Part shown: one piece after another, positions 5,759 to 5,920 of the stretch
Numbering within the stretch: position 1 is the stretch's first letter
How the letters are laid out: each line of letters starts with the position of its first letter
Assembly: GCA_038327555.1 (NCBI GenBank)
Contig: JBBQLD010000312.1
Span: 1-5,920 of the forward strand
DNA length: 5,920 nucleotides
Source: M3007 sp038327555
Lineage (GTDB): Bacteria; Bacteroidota; Bacteroidia; Chitinophagales; Saprospiraceae
Direction of reading: 5' to 3'
Position numbers and translations under genes: made by a program
Notes under the pieces: model-generated
The model's input: the letters and a program-made list of their open reading frames with translations, nothing else
Told to the model about the DNA's origin: nothing
Database searches by the model: none

Positions 5759-5920
5759 ATGATAAAGACAGTCAATTTACACAAACTTTTCACCACCGAC
5801 GAGGTGGAAACCACCGCCCTCAATGGCGTAAGCATCGAAATCCAACCCGGCGAATTTGTTGCCATGATGGGGCCCTCAGGTTGCGGAAAATCTACGCTCT
5901 TGAACATTCTCGGCTTGCTT
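5759..5920 (+). CDS. ABC transporter ATP-binding protein, LolD/MacB type (5' end only)
   Basis: The first 54 residues of an ATPase that powers an FtsX/MacB-type permease; the rest lies beyond the right edge. The N-terminus MIKTVNLHKLFTTDEVETTA, followed by LNGVSIEIQPGEFVAMMGPS, matches the start of LolD/MacB/FtsE-like ATPases, where the TDEVETTAL stretch holds the A-loop region. The Walker A motif GPSGCGKST lies at 38-46, followed by LLNILGLL, which is typical of this subfamily. The ATG at 5759 is chosen because translation from it gives the normal family N-terminus. It follows the adaptor gene in the same direction, but 369 bp away rather than tightly coupled. It probably works with that adaptor and with permeases encoded further right. 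Confidence 0.93.
   Translation, partial: MIKTVNLHKLFTTDEVETTALNGVSIEIQPGEFVAMMGPSGCGKSTLLNILGLL

Overview
The window looks like a chromosomal stretch from a member of the Bacteroidota. The support is family resemblance of the proteins (a sigma-54 response regulator beside an HlyD-like adaptor and a LolD/MacB-type ATPase), start codons without clear Shine-Dalgarno sequences, moderate GC, and long low-complexity heptameric repeats between genes. A Saprospiraceae-like lineage is my guess; the sequence alone does not prove it.

Layout. The minus-strand block, read from about 3869 down to 1, holds an NtrC-type response regulator (2493-3869), a gene-poor gap (2096-2492), a bestrophin-family channel (1217-2095) and a sensor histidine kinase (start at 1211, running off the left edge). 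The kinase and channel genes are 5 bp apart. The divergent plus-strand block holds a membrane-fusion/adaptor protein (4145-5389) and, after a 369-bp spacer, the first 54 codons of an ABC transporter ATPase (5759 to the right edge). Between the blocks, 3870-4144 carries two palindromic operator-like sites, a sigma-54-like promoter and a heptamer array that ends 2 nt before the adaptor's start codon.

How the parts may work together (inference). The kinase has two membrane helices joined by only about four residues, so it probably senses something within or at the membrane. It would phosphorylate the response regulator, which has an intact GAFTDA loop and so should activate sigma-54 RNA polymerase. 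The natural target is the divergent adaptor/ABC operon, a tripartite export or lipoprotein/antimicrobial-efflux machine. A predicted anion channel lies inside the regulatory operon.

The most unusual content is repeat structure. A 21-bp (3 x 7) tandem array lies in frame inside the kinase's ATP-binding domain. A second heptamer array with the same A-A-B organisation abuts the adaptor start codon. A third, degenerate 7-nt-periodic stretch abuts the ATPase start codon. A roughly 326-bp imperfect inverted repeat fills the spacer between adaptor and ATPase. The 2096-2492 gap holds only small open frames, one of which looks like the beheaded start of a secreted/membrane phosphatase-type gene.
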